DNA of 64,000 nucleotides from CAVPTL01 sp963708725. Its GTDB lineage: Bacteria; Actinomycetota; Thermoleophilia; Gaiellales; JAICJC01. The notes under the pieces are model-generated. The model did not search any database. It had not been told where the DNA came from and was given only the letters and a program-made list of their open reading frames with translations. Location of the stretch: assembly GCA_963708725.1 (NCBI GenBank), contig CAVPTL010000007.1, positions 1 through 64,000 on the forward strand. The letters run 5' to 3'. Below, in pieces: positions 16,486 through 25,464 of this stretch; the stretch's first letter is position 1; every line of letters begins with the position of its first letter. The position numbers and the translations under genes are program-made.

Positions 16486-16503
16486 ACTGACGCCACAGTC
16501 AGT
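16486..16503. promoter_or_regulatory. Candidate TetR operator O1
   Basis: Inverted repeat ACTGAC-n6-GTCAGT, 19 bases upstream of the tetR start codon. It shares the ACTGA...TCAGT core with the site at 16600-16619. Confidence 0.55.
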
Positions 16504-16599
16504 AGAGTTAACACGGCGGTCGAGCCAGCGTCAAGAAGTGCGGACAGTGTGACGCGTTTCGTTGACTCCAAACTGCCATCGTGATTTACTGGAAGCCGA

Positions 16600-16619
16600 C
16601 TGACTGATTGGTCAGTCAG
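16600..16619. promoter_or_regulatory. Candidate TetR operator O2
   Basis: Perfect inverted repeat CTGACTGA-n4-TCAGTCAG ending 14 bases before the ATG of the Rieske oxygenase. With O1 it brackets the tetR/oxygenase divergent promoter region. Confidence 0.6.
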
Positions 16620-16633
16620 GACAAGGGACCCTG

Positions 16634-17809
16634 ATGGAAGAACCGATTCGGACACTGCCCGCGTGGACATACCGCACGCCTGAGTTCCTCGAAGCTGAGC
16701 GCCGCGAGGTGTTCCGAAAGCAGTGGGTGATGATCGGCCACGTCGGCGAACTCAGGGAGCCCGGCGACTACGTCTCCCAGACCGTGGCGGGCGAGCCGAT
16801 CGTCGCCGTGCGCGGAAAAGACGGAGAATTGCGGGCATTTTCCAACGTCTGCCGCCACCGCGGAGCACGGGTCGCCGACGGCGCCGGCAACTGCGGCAAG
16901 GCGCTGCGCTGCCCGTACCACGGCTGGACCTACGGCCTTGACGGCAAGCTTTTGGGGGTACCCGAGAAGTCCGGATTCCCCGGATTCGACAAAGACGCAA
17001 ATGGCCTGTGGCCACTTAGCTGCGGTGTCCTTGCGGGGTTCGTATTCGCCAATCTCGATCCCGATCCCGAGCCGCTGCACGAGGTGTTGGGCCCGTTCGC
17101 AGAGTGGCTCGCGCCCTACCGCCCGGAGCGGCTGGTGCGCTACGACTCCGGGGCGACGGTGCTGCCCATCAACTGGAAGAACTCGATCGACAACTACCTC
17201 GAGGGCTACCACATCCCGGTCGGCCACCCGGGGCTGCTGCGGCTCGTCGACTACAAGCAGTACCTGGTCGAGACGACCGACTCGAATGTCTCGATCGCGC
17301 GCAGCCCCATGCGCGACAAGGCATCGAAGAACCGCCAGGAGCGCCTCTATCAGCGGCTGGTGCGGCCGATGCCCGGACTGCGCGAGCCCGAGGCCAATCA
17401 GTGGAACTTCATCTACGCATTCCCCGGGATGACGTTCAACCTCTACCCCGACCAGATCGACACCTGGACGAACTACCCGCTGGACGAACTGCACACGGCC
17501 ACGGTGTGGCATCAGTACCGGCCGCCCGAGACCAGCGGCCGCCGCGACGGGATCGTCCGAAAGCTCAACGTCCGCATCAATACGCTCGTCCAGCACGAGG
17601 ACAACGACCTCACCGATCGCGTGCAGGAGGGCCTCGGATCGAGCCTCTACCGAGCCGGAGTTCTGGGTGCCCGGGAGAACGGTCTCAAGCACTTCCATGA
17701 CCTGATCCGTGACGCGATTCCCGCCGCCAACATCGACGACGAGGTCGAAGGCCGCGCGACGCTACGGAATGAGCTTTTTGTTGGAACCGGAGTTGGAGCG
17801 GGAGCGTGA
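16634..17809 (+). CDS. Rieske non-haem iron oxygenase, alpha subunit
   Basis: A 391-residue aromatic-ring-hydroxylating-type oxygenase. The Rieske [2Fe-2S] ligands are C73-x-H75 and C93-x2-H96. The mononuclear iron site follows as N183...D186...E190..H193....H198 in WKNSIDNYLEGYHIPVGHPG. The GYHIPVGHPG block and overall length fit the choline/glycine betaine/stachydrine monooxygenase subgroup, which demethylate quaternary amines. An AAGGGA Shine-Dalgarno precedes ATG 16634. It is followed at 19 bases by a Pot-type ABC transporter, which supports an imported cationic-amine substrate. The separate reductase it needs is not adjacent. Confidence 0.85.
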   Translation: MEEPIRTLPAWTYRTPEFLEAERREVFRKQWVMIGHVGELREPGDYVSQTVAGEPIVAVRGKDGELRAFSNVCRHRGARVADGAGNCGKALRCPYHGWTYGLDGKLLGVPEKSGFPGFDKDANGLWPLSCGVLAGFVFANLDPDPEPLHEVLGPFAEWLAPYRPERLVRYDSGATVLPINWKNSIDNYLEGYHIPVGHPGLLRLVDYKQYLVETTDSNVSIARSPMRDKASKNRQERLYQRLVRPMPGLREPEANQWNFIYAFPGMTFNLYPDQIDTWTNYPLDELHTATVWHQYRPPETSGRRDGIVRKLNVRINTLVQHEDNDLTDRVQEGLGSSLYRAGVLGARENGLKHFHDLIRDAIPAANIDDEVEGRATLRNELFVGTGVGAGA

Positions 17810-17828
17810 TGCAGGTAGGCTCGCTCTG

Positions 17829-19071
17829 ATGCATCCTCTTGACGGGCGTGGAAATCGTCGCCAGTTCCTTGGCCGAAGTGGCGGCGCGGTGCTTGCCTTG
17901 GCCGGCGGTTCGGGCCTTCTGAGTGCCTGCACCAACTCCACCGAGCCGGTCGGAGGCGCGCCATACCCGCTCGCCCGACCTGACAGGCCGGTCACGCTGC
18001 CGCTGTATGAAAAGCCGATCCCCTCAGGCCTCGAGCCAGAGACCGGCGGCACCTTCACGATCTTCAACTATCCCGAGTACATCTACGGCGCGTTGCTCGC
18101 AGGACTTCGGCAAGAAATACAACGTCAAGGTCGAGGTCACCCCGTTCAACGACATCAACTCGGGAATCGCGATCCTCGCTCGGGTTCGGTGGCGCCTGAC
18201 GTCACCGAGATGACGCCCGACAACCTCAACCGAGTGGTGGCGGCCAAGCTGGTGAAGCCGCTCAACCTCGATTACATCCCGAACCTTTCCAACGTCTGGG
18301 ACTCGCTCCAGAGCCCGTTCTACGACCAGGGATCGCACTACAGCGTGCCCTACACCGCATACGCGACCGGGATCGCCTACCGCACCGACAAGGTGACGCA
18401 GGACATCCCCAACATGTCGAATCCGTGGGACATCTTCTGGGAGGCCGAGCAGTACACCGGCAAGACCGCGCTGCTATCAGAGCCGCGCGAGACGATCGCG
18501 ATGGCGCTTCTCCGCAAGTTCCACTACGACATCAACACCGAGGACCCCAAGCTCATCAACGAGGCGCTGAACGATCTCCAGCAGCTCTACAACATCTGCA
18601 GCATCAAGGTCGGAGACACAGCAGTACTCCAGCATCCCCGAGGGTCTCGCCTATCTCAACCAGGCCTGGTCGGGCGACATGATGTCGGCGTACTTCTACT
18701 ACCTGCCGAAGGGCACGCCGGCCTCGGTGCTGGGCTTCTGGAAGCCCGAGCGCGGCAAGGGCCCGGTGCAGAACGACTGCTGGTCGATCTGCAGCACCAC
18801 CAAGAAGCCGGTGCTCGCCCATCTGTGGATGGACTACATCCTCGACTACCAAAACGCGTACTCGAACTTCGTCAACTTCAATGGCTACCAACCTCCGATG
18901 AAGGCGCTCAATCCGGCGGATCTCGTCAAGAACAAGGTGATCCCTGAGAACCTGGCCAACTGCGTCCTCACCGAAGCGGACTTTGGCAAAGACTCGTTGC
19001 AGGAGATGACGCTCAGCTGGCGCGGTCAGCAGCTGTGGCAGAACGCCTACGCCTATTTCCAGGCAGGATAG
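17829..19071 (+). pseudogene. Pot-type ABC substrate-binding protein, interrupted by three frameshifts
   Basis: Homologue of PotD/PotF-like spermidine/putrescine-type binding proteins. The start MHPLDGRGNRRQFLG (ATG 17829) has a twin-arginine signal and a lipobox ending LLSAC. Frame changes: an extra base near 18097 (after IYGALL) moves into the frame reading QDFGKKYNVKVEVTPFNDIN, and a lost base near 18180 returns to SGSVAPDVTEMT. An extra base near 18620 then moves the end into the frame reading QYSSIPEGLAYLNQAWSGD, to the stop at 19069-19071. All parts, read in the right frames, form a full-length protein. Either a recent pseudogene or assembly error; the rest of the operon is intact. Confidence 0.8.
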
Positions 19072-19080
19072 GAGAGGCCG

Positions 19081-20001
19081 ATGTATCCAAAACGGCTGTG
19101 GGCCGGTTTCGCGCTTCCAGGCGTCGTCTGGCTCGTGCTGCTGTTCCTGGTGCCGTTCTACGCGGTCATCGCCGTGGCGTTCGGCAACGTCGATGCGCTG
19201 CTCCAGACGCCGGTTCCGATCTGGAACCCGCTCAACTGGAACGTCGGCTGGATGGAGCAGGTGCTCAGCGACCTCGCACCCGGCGGCGTCTACTGGGGCG
19301 CCGTCGTGCGCACCATCGAATACGTCGCCTTGTCGCTGTTCTTCTCGGTCCTGATCGGGTACCCGGTCGCGTATTACATCGCGCGCCACGCCCGCCGCAG
19401 CAAGAACATCCTGCTGATCCTGCTGATCATGCCGTTTTGGATCAGCTACCTGATGCGGATGCTGGCGTGGGTCAACCTGCTGGCCGCCGACGGGTATGCC
19501 ACCCGCTTTCTCGACTTCACACGGCTGAGCAGCCTCGCCGTGCACCTGGGACTTTTGAGCCAGCAGGACGCGTGGCTGAACGGCCAGAGCTTCACCGTCG
19601 TCGCCGCCCTGGTCTACGGCTACATCCCGTACTTCATCCTGCCGCTGTACGCCTCGCTCGACCGCATCGACAAGAGTCTGCTCGAAGCTGGGCGTGACCT
19701 TGGCGGAAGCCCGTTCAGCACGTTTTTGCACGTGACGCTCCCGCTCTCGAAGACCGGCCTTCTGGGTGGCGCGGTGCTGATCGCACTGCCGATGTTTGGC
19801 GACTACTACACCCCCAACATCGTGTCGGGCGCACCGACCACCTCCATGATCGGTAACCAGATCGACCTGTACTTCCACGGCGGCCCGCAGCCGACCATCG
19901 GCGCGGCCATCACCATCATCATGTCGCTGTTCCTCGTGATCCTGATGGGGTACTACATGTGGTCGATCCACCGAGCCCAGAAGGAGGTGCAGACGCTATG
20001 A
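19081..20001 (+). CDS. ABC transporter permease, PotB type
   Basis: A 306-residue inner-membrane permease with six predicted helices and the EAA loop for ATPase contact (LLEAGRDLGGSPFSTFLHVTLPLSKTGLLGG). Family position: spermidine/putrescine-type (PotB/PotH). It begins 9 bases after the end of the binding-protein gene, with an AGGAGAGG Shine-Dalgarno, and its stop overlaps the next permease start by ATGA. Confidence 0.88.
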   Translation: MYPKRLWAGFALPGVVWLVLLFLVPFYAVIAVAFGNVDALLQTPVPIWNPLNWNVGWMEQVLSDLAPGGVYWGAVVRTIEYVALSLFFSVLIGYPVAYYIARHARRSKNILLILLIMPFWISYLMRMLAWVNLLAADGYATRFLDFTRLSSLAVHLGLLSQQDAWLNGQSFTVVAALVYGYIPYFILPLYASLDRIDKSLLEAGRDLGGSPFSTFLHVTLPLSKTGLLGGAVLIALPMFGDYYTPNIVSGAPTTSMIGNQIDLYFHGGPQPTIGAAITIIMSLFLVILMGYYMWSIHRAQKEVQTL

Positions 20002-20939
20002 CCGACGCCGCCGTCGAGCAGCAAAAAGCGGCCGAGGCCTCCTCGCCTGGGATCTTCCAGCGAACCAAGGGCTGGCTGTTCAACCCGTGGGGACGACCCC
20101 GATTCCTGCCGATCATCACCTGGCTGTACATGGCCTGGGCGATCGTGCCCGTGCTGATCGCGATCCAGTTCTCGTTCAACGACTCGCGCTCACGCACCGT
20201 CTGGGCCGGGTTCTCGACCAAGTGGTACTACGGCGACCAGTTCAACTCGGTGTGGCACAACGATCAGCTGCGAAGTGCGCTTTACCAGAGCATCAAGCTG
20301 GCCGGCGCCGACGTCCTGATCGCGACCCCCATCGGTGTCGCGCTCGCCCTGGGCCTCGCCCGCTGGCGCGGCCGCGGATCGGGCCCGTCCAACTTCCTGA
20401 TGCTGTTCCCGCTGGTAACCCCCGAGATCGTGATGGGCGTGTCGCTGCTGTTGGTATTCACGCACCTGTTCACGTTCATCCACACCAGCACGTTCGCCCA
20501 GATCCTCGGGCACGTGACCTTCTCCATCTCCTACGTGGTGGTGATCGTGCGTGGCCGGTTGTTCTCGATCGGCAGGTCGTTCGAGGAAGCCGCGGCCGAC
20601 CTGGGAGCGACGCCACGCATGGCGCTCCAGAAGGTGCTGTTCCCGCTGCTTCTGCCGGCGATTGTCGCGAGCGCGGCGATCGTCTTTGCGATCTCGATCG
20701 ACGACTTCGTGATCAGCTATTACCTCTCGTGCGGCGCGGGCTGCGACACGGTACCGATCGAGATCTACAGCGCCACCCGCGCAGCACCACTTCCGAGCAC
20801 CAACGCGATTGCGACCATCATGGTCGGGGTCACACTGTTTGCGGTGCTCGCCGGATTCATGGTGTATCGCATCTTCACCCGCGGCGAGGCAAAGACAGGA
20901 ACCGGCGTGGCCGGCGACCTGGCCGCATTCGACATGTAG
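19998..20939 (+). CDS. ABC transporter permease, PotC type
   Basis: A 313-residue permease, second half of the heterodimer. ATG 19998 overlaps the upstream TGA and follows AAGGAGGTG. A cytoplasmic 30-residue lead precedes six membrane helices; the EAA loop reads FEEAAADLGATPRMALQKVLFPLLLPAI. The sequence ISYYLSCGAGCDTVPIEIYS and the C-terminal helix are typical of PotC/PotI. Confidence 0.88.
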   Translation: MTDAAVEQQKAAEASSPGIFQRTKGWLFNPWGRPRFLPIITWLYMAWAIVPVLIAIQFSFNDSRSRTVWAGFSTKWYYGDQFNSVWHNDQLRSALYQSIKLAGADVLIATPIGVALALGLARWRGRGSGPSNFLMLFPLVTPEIVMGVSLLLVFTHLFTFIHTSTFAQILGHVTFSISYVVVIVRGRLFSIGRSFEEAAADLGATPRMALQKVLFPLLLPAIVASAAIVFAISIDDFVISYYLSCGAGCDTVPIEIYSATRAAPLPSTNAIATIMVGVTLFAVLAGFMVYRIFTRGEAKTGTGVAGDLAAFDM

Positions 20940-20966
20940 GGATTCCATCTGTAGGCTGGAGGCACT

Positions 20967-22088
20967 GTGGCAGGCGAAGTCAAAATCGTTAGTCTGGTCA
21001 AGCGGTTCGGTGATGTGGCCGCCGTTGACGGCATCAACCTCGAGATGCCGAGCGGCGAGTTCTTCTCGATGCTCGGCCCGTCGGGCTGCGGCAAGACCAC
21101 CACGCTTCGGATGATCGCCGGCTTCGAGCAGCCGACCGAAGGCGAGATCCTGCTCGACGGCGTCAACATGGAGTACACGCCGCCGCATAAGCGAAACGTG
21201 AACACCGTGTTCCAGAACTACGCGCTGTTCCCCCACCTGAACGTGAGCGACAACGTGGCCTTCGGGCTTCGCCGCCAGCGAGTGAGCAAGGGCGACATCA
21301 AGACCAGAGTGGCCGAGGCGCTCGAACTGGTGCAGCTCACCGGCTTTGAGAAGCGAAAGCCGGGACAGATGTCGGGTGGTCAGCAACAGCGCGTCGCGCT
21401 GGCCCGCGCGCTTGTACTGAAGCCCGCCGTGCTGCTCCTGGACGAGCCGCTGGGCGCGCTCGATGCCAAGCTGCGAAAGCAGCTCCAGGTTGAGCTGAAG
21501 GCGCTCCAGCAGCAGGTCGGGATCACGTTCGTGTACGTGACCCACGACCAGGAAGAGGCGCTCACGATGTCCGACCGGATCGCCGTGATGTCGAACGGCA
21601 AGGTCGAGCAGGTCGCCCCGCCCCAGGAGGTCTACGAGGCTCCGGCGACGACGTTTGTGGCCGACTTCCTCGGCGTCTCCAACCTGATGGAGGCCCAGGC
21701 TCAAGGCAAGCAGGCAGACGGCAACTGCAAGGTGACGGTGGGAGAGTTCGAGATGTCCGCCGCCCACGGCACCACCGACGTCGTCGGCGCGACCCGGATC
21801 GTGATTCGCCCCGAGCGGGTGCGGCTCGAGCCCCACTCATCGGAAGGCCCCAACCGGATCCCCGGCATGATCGAGCGGCCCGTCTATCTGGGCAACTCGG
21901 TGCAGCTCTTGATCCGGCTCGCCAACGGTGATCGGGTGCAGGCGCTGATCCAAAACGCCGGCGAGGACATTCCGTACCGCCAGGGCGATGCCGTCAAGGT
22001 GTACATGCCCGCCGACGCGCTGCGAGTCCTCACCGACACGGGTACAGCACCGGTCGACGAAAACGCCGTCGCCGCCGTCGCAAGCTGA
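20967..22088 (+). CDS. ABC transporter ATPase, PotA type
   Basis: A 373-residue ATPase. Walker A GPSGCGKTT (about 36-44), Q-loop FQNYALFPHLNV, signature MSGGQQQRVALARAL, Walker B VLLLDEPLGALD, H-loop YVTHDQEEAL, and a C-terminal TOBE domain (MIERPVYLGNSVQLLIRL). GTG start at 20967. It completes a Pot-type importer for a polyamine-like or quaternary amine cation; which one cannot be told from sequence. Confidence 0.92.
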   Translation: MAGEVKIVSLVKRFGDVAAVDGINLEMPSGEFFSMLGPSGCGKTTTLRMIAGFEQPTEGEILLDGVNMEYTPPHKRNVNTVFQNYALFPHLNVSDNVAFGLRRQRVSKGDIKTRVAEALELVQLTGFEKRKPGQMSGGQQQRVALARALVLKPAVLLLDEPLGALDAKLRKQLQVELKALQQQVGITFVYVTHDQEEALTMSDRIAVMSNGKVEQVAPPQEVYEAPATTFVADFLGVSNLMEAQAQGKQADGNCKVTVGEFEMSAAHGTTDVVGATRIVIRPERVRLEPHSSEGPNRIPGMIERPVYLGNSVQLLIRLANGDRVQALIQNAGEDIPYRQGDAVKVYMPADALRVLTDTGTAPVDENAVAAVAS

Positions 22089-22102
22089 GCGCAAACCGCG
22101 TA

Positions 22103-22960
22103 GTGGTGTGTGACCCGGGCTTCCCGCTCGACGTCGTGCACGAGTCCGTGCCGAGCGCCGAGATGGGCTCGGTCGCCGACGCCCCGACCGACACCGTGGC
22201 ACTGCTGGTCACACCCACAACGCCGGTTTCGAGCAACGACATGGACAGGCTCCCCGACCTGCGGTTGATATCCACGGCGTCGACGGGCTTTGACCACATC
22301 GACCTCGCAGCCGCCGAGAGCCACGACGTGCGCGTGCGCGCCGTCGGCAACTACAGCACCGAAGAGGTCGCCGATCACACGATCGCACTGGTCACGGGGC
22401 TTTTGCGCGGGATCCCGTTCGCAGTCGCCGCCACCCGCCAGGGCGGTTGGGACTACGCGACGGCGCGTCCCGTGCGCCGGATTTCGGGCTCTCGGCTCGC
22501 CGTGGTCGGCTACGGGCACATCGGACAGGCGGTGGCCGAGCGCGCGCGAGCACTGGGCATGGAGGTGCGCTACCACGACCCGTTCCAGGAAGGCGGCGAG
22601 CCGCAGCTCGACCCGCTGCTGGAGTGGGCGGACGTGGTCACGCTGCACCTCGCGCTGAGCGAGCGGACTGCGCGCATCATCGATCGCCGCCGACTCGACC
22701 TGATGCGGCCCGGCGCGATCCTCGTCAACACCGCCCGCGGGCCGCTGGTCGATCGCGAGGCGCTGCTGTCGGCGACCCACATCCGGGCCGGTCTCGATCA
22801 CGTGTGGGAGATGCCGCCACGGTCGGACCTGCTGTCGGCGCCGCACATCGTGATCACGCCGTACATGGCGTGGTACTCGGACGTCACGGAGGTGCTGCCG
22901 TACCGGCGCGCCGCCGAGGCGGTCGCGGAGGAGCTCAGCTCTTCTGCAGCGAGCGGCTGA
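22103..22960 (+). CDS. D-2-hydroxyacid dehydrogenase-family NAD-binding protein
   Basis: A 285-residue member of the D-isomer hydroxyacid dehydrogenase family, with NAD Rossmann GYGHIGQAVAERARALG, the catalytic Arg in NTARGPLVD, and the Glu in GLDHVWEMPP. The catalytic His normally found as T-P-H is a Tyr here (ITPYMAWYS). Either a different chemistry or a less active enzyme is implied. GTG start at 22103 (22100 is also possible), 15 bases after potA, so it is in the same operon. It overlaps the end of the convergent acyl-CoA dehydrogenase gene by 26 bases. Confidence 0.8.
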   Translation: MVCDPGFPLDVVHESVPSAEMGSVADAPTDTVALLVTPTTPVSSNDMDRLPDLRLISTASTGFDHIDLAAAESHDVRVRAVGNYSTEEVADHTIALVTGLLRGIPFAVAATRQGGWDYATARPVRRISGSRLAVVGYGHIGQAVAERARALGMEVRYHDPFQEGGEPQLDPLLEWADVVTLHLALSERTARIIDRRRLDLMRPGAILVNTARGPLVDREALLSATHIRAGLDHVWEMPPRSDLLSAPHIVITPYMAWYSDVTEVLPYRRAAEAVAEELSSSAASG

Positions 22961-24101
22961 TGATCAACCGCTGAATGTCCGAGGTGCCTTCCTCGATCTC
23001 CTCGAGCCGGGCATCACGCACCCACTTCTCGACCGGGTACTCGCGGGAGTAGCCCCAGCCGCCGAGCGTCTGGAGCGCCGCCCAGGTGCAGTAGGCGGCG
23101 GCCTCCGAGGCATACAGCTTGGCCATCGCCGCCTCGGCGGGCACGTGCTTTCCGGCATCCATGGACATTGCCGCGCGATGGGTCAGAAGGCGTGCGGCGT
23201 CGACCCGCGTCGCCATGTCGGCCAGCCGGAAACCAACCGCCTGGTGGTGTCCGATCGGCTTTCCGAACGCCTCGCGGGTCTTGGCGTACTCGACCGCGTA
23301 CTCAAGCGCCGCCCGGGCGATCCCGACCGCGCTCGCGGCCAGGTGGATGCGCGACTCGTCAAACGTGTGCATGAGGCTGTAGAAGCCCTTGCCCTCCTCA
23401 CCCAGCCGGCGATCCTCGGGCAGGTCGCAGTTGGAGAGAAACACCTCGGTGTTGATGATCGCCCGCTGGCCCATCTTTCGCATCGGCTCGCCGAACGAGA
23501 CGCCCTCGTCGGACTTCTCGACCACAAAGGCGGTGACGCCCTTCGAGCCCGTGCCGGGCGCGACCGTCGCAAAGAAGCAGTAGTACTCGGCGATCCCGCC
23601 GTTGGAGATCCACGTCTTCTGGCCGTTGAGGCGATAGCCGGAGTCGGTGCGATCGGCGGTGGTGGTCATCGCGGCGGTGTCGGATCCGACGCCCGGCTCG
23701 GTCGAGCCAAGCGCGGTCAGCGGCGGCGTATCGGTCGTCAGCGGCGCCAGCCAGCGCTGCTTCTGCTCTGGCGTGCCGACCTCGACCAGCGTGCGAGCGA
23801 AGAATCCGGCCGAGGTGATCAGGTTGCCGATGCCGGCACAGCCCCAGTTCAGCTCCTCCTGCACGAGGCAGCCGGTGAGCACGTCCTCGATTCCGCCGCC
23901 ACCCACCTCCTCGGGGAGCATGAACGAGGTCAGGCCAAGCTCAGCAGCCTTGTACACGACATCCAGCGGACAGTAGATGTCGCGCTCGTCCACCTCGGCG
24001 GAGACCGGACGGATCTCGGTGCGGGCGAATTCGCGAGCGAGCTCTTGGATCGCCTGCTGCTCCTCGGAGAGCTGGATCATGGTGGAGGCAGTTTCGGACA
24101 C
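22935..24101 (-). CDS. Acyl-CoA dehydrogenase
   Basis: A 388-residue FAD acyl-CoA dehydrogenase with the expected three domains: N-terminal helical (EEQQAIQELAREFARTEIRP), beta-middle with FAD-binding ALGSTEPGVGSD and KTWISNG, and the C-terminal helical domain ending in the typical WGYSREYPVEKWVRDARLEEIEEGTSDIQRLIISR. The family alpha,beta-dehydrogenates an acyl-CoA and passes electrons to ETF. GTG start 6 nt downstream of a TAGCGT hexamer. Single-gene unit, convergent with the hydroxyacid dehydrogenase. Substrate chain unknown. Confidence 0.9.
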   Translation of the reverse strand: MSETASTMIQLSEEQQAIQELAREFARTEIRPVSAEVDERDIYCPLDVVYKAAELGLTSFMLPEEVGGGGIEDVLTGCLVQEELNWGCAGIGNLITSAGFFARTLVEVGTPEQKQRWLAPLTTDTPPLTALGSTEPGVGSDTAAMTTTADRTDSGYRLNGQKTWISNGGIAEYYCFFATVAPGTGSKGVTAFVVEKSDEGVSFGEPMRKMGQRAIINTEVFLSNCDLPEDRRLGEEGKGFYSLMHTFDESRIHLAASAVGIARAALEYAVEYAKTREAFGKPIGHHQAVGFRLADMATRVDAARLLTHRAAMSMDAGKHVPAEAAMAKLYASEAAAYCTWAALQTLGGWGYSREYPVEKWVRDARLEEIEEGTSDIQRLIISRSLQKS

Positions 24102-24107
24102 GGCGCC

Positions 24108-24113
24108 ACGCTA
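24108..24113 (-). promoter_or_regulatory. Leaderless-type -10 element of acyl-CoA dehydrogenase
   Basis: TAGCGT, then 6 bases, then the GTG start at 24101. The same hexamer with 7-base spacing precedes the monooxygenase gene at 1673. Confidence 0.45.
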
Positions 24114-24171
24114 GCAGACCACCAAATCCCGGCGCCTCGCACAACCGTCACTGGGTACACTTTGGCGCGTT

Positions 24172-24262
<91 letters not shown>

Positions 24263-24337
24263 TGTTGGAGCTGCCCCCTCGTTCGGAGAGCGTCGACACC
24301 GTCAAGCGGGCCAGTTGCTGGCGGGGGCTGAAAGGCG

Positions 24338-24343
24338 TAACCT
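24338..24343 (+). promoter_or_regulatory. Leaderless-type -10 element of the 24351 membrane protein
   Basis: TAACCT followed by 7 bases and ATG 24351; no Shine-Dalgarno lies between. Confidence 0.4.
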
Positions 24344-24350
24344 CGTGCGT

Positions 24351-24986
24351 ATGGGCACGAGACGGCTTCGGTTTGCTCCGTTGAGTGGCGCGGCGGCGGT
24401 GGTGGTTATCGCTGGAGGTCTCGCCCTGGCTGGTAACACGCCCGCGCCCGACGCGCCCACGGCGCGTCTCGTGTCGTTCTACAACGCCCACAGCAACGGC
24501 CAGCTCGCATCGGGGGCGGTACTCAGCGTCGGTGCGCTCTTGTTCTTGGTGTTCACGGCGACCGTTGTGGATGTGTTTCGCAGAGCGGGCGGGGAGCTGG
24601 CGGCAACGGCGATCTTGTGTCTGGCAGGAGGCGTCGTGTTGGTCGTCGGAATAACGATCCTGGCCGGCTTCGCGTTGGCCCTCGGAGATGCGTCTCGGCA
24701 TCTCGACCGCAACGCACTCCAGGCAGTGCACGTCCTCAGCCAGGAGCTGGTATTGACGCTTACCGTCGGCACCAGCGCGTTTCTGTTTGGAGCCGGCCTG
24801 GCCACCATGGACACCCGAGTGCTCCCTCGCTGGACGGGCTGGCTGGCACTCGCATGCGCCGTGGTGGCGGCCGTGCCAAGTCACATTCTCGGAGGTCTGC
24901 TCGACCACATCGGCTTTGCCGGGTTTGTCGGCCTAGGCGTGTGGGCGCTGATCGTAAGCGTCACGCTCTCGACACGGACTGAATAA
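24351..24986 (+). CDS. Hypothetical membrane protein (about six TM)
   Basis: A 211-residue hydrophobic protein, no recognised family. After a short basic start (MGTRRLRFAPLSG) come about six membrane helices, including GAVLSVGALLFLVFTATVVDVF and LALACAVVAAVPSHILGG; the loop near residue 45 (FYNAHSNGQL) is polar. The layout resembles the DUF4386-like group of integral membrane proteins. The start is supported by a TAACCT element. Its stop codon TAA (24984-24986) lies inside the left arm of a palindromic repeat, so hairpin and termination are physically joined. Confidence 0.65.
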   Translation: MGTRRLRFAPLSGAAAVVVIAGGLALAGNTPAPDAPTARLVSFYNAHSNGQLASGAVLSVGALLFLVFTATVVDVFRRAGGELAATAILCLAGGVVLVVGITILAGFALALGDASRHLDRNALQAVHVLSQELVLTLTVGTSAFLFGAGLATMDTRVLPRWTGWLALACAVVAAVPSHILGGLLDHIGFAGFVGLGVWALIVSVTLSTRTE

Positions 24987-25010
24987 ATGGTGCCTGGCAC
25001 CATTTATTCA
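24980..25010. repeat. 31-base palindromic repeat, copy 3
   Basis: Identical in core to copy 1 (arm TGAATAAATGGTGCC, central T). The left arm contains the stop codon of the upstream gene. The stem could extend further as CACGG...CCGTG with a two-base bulge. It likely serves as the 3' end signal of the upstream transcript. Confidence 0.9.
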
Positions 25011-25068
25011 CCGTGTTTGTGGCGTGGGTGGCTGGGGTAGTACCCGCCGTCTACGTAAGGAGACACAC

Positions 25069-25389
25069 ATGAGTAGCACCGGCTGGATTGTTGCCGTTCT
25101 CATCGTTCTACTGATCGTTATTGGCATCGTCATCGGCACCATGATGTCGCGCCGTCGCACCGAGCGCGAGCTGACGGTTCGTCGCGATGCGGCGAGCGCC
25201 CATCGCGACGAGGCCGCCGTGCAGAGCCGCGACGCCGACGTCGCCAAGGCCGAAGCCGACGAGGCCGCTGCCCGGGCCGAGCGTGAGCGGCTGGCCGCCG
25301 AGGCCAAGGCGCAGGAGGCTGACAAGGTACGCACCGGCGCCGAGGATCATGCCGCACTGGCGGATCGAATCGATCCTGACGTCGAGTAG
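25069..25389 (+). CDS. Small single-TM protein with charged coiled-coil
   Basis: A 106-residue protein. ATG 25069 has a good AAGGAG Shine-Dalgarno 7 nt upstream. One N-terminal membrane segment (WIVAVLIVLLIVIGIVIGTMM), then a highly charged Ala/Glu/Arg/Asp helix (SRRRTERELTVRRDAASAHRDEAAVQSRDADVAKAEADEAAARAERERLAAEAKA, shown as type only) of coiled-coil character. No known family; such proteins often resemble YtxH or ATP-synthase b-like stalks. Stands alone between the palindrome and cydA. Confidence 0.7.
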   Translation: MSSTGWIVAVLIVLLIVIGIVIGTMMSRRRTERELTVRRDAASAHRDEAAVQSRDADVAKAEADEAAARAERERLAAEAKAQEADKVRTGAEDHAALADRIDPDVE

Positions 25390-25464
25390 CGAGCGGTACC
25401 CGGACACACGCGCGCGGTGGGGACGGCCTCACCGCGCGCGCCCGTCCGCTAGAACTCAGTCACG

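Noticed and set aside
18604..19971. 455-codon minus-strand open frame across the Pot permease gene
   Set aside because: Composition is antisense-like, and the plus strand carries a binding protein and a permease with motifs.
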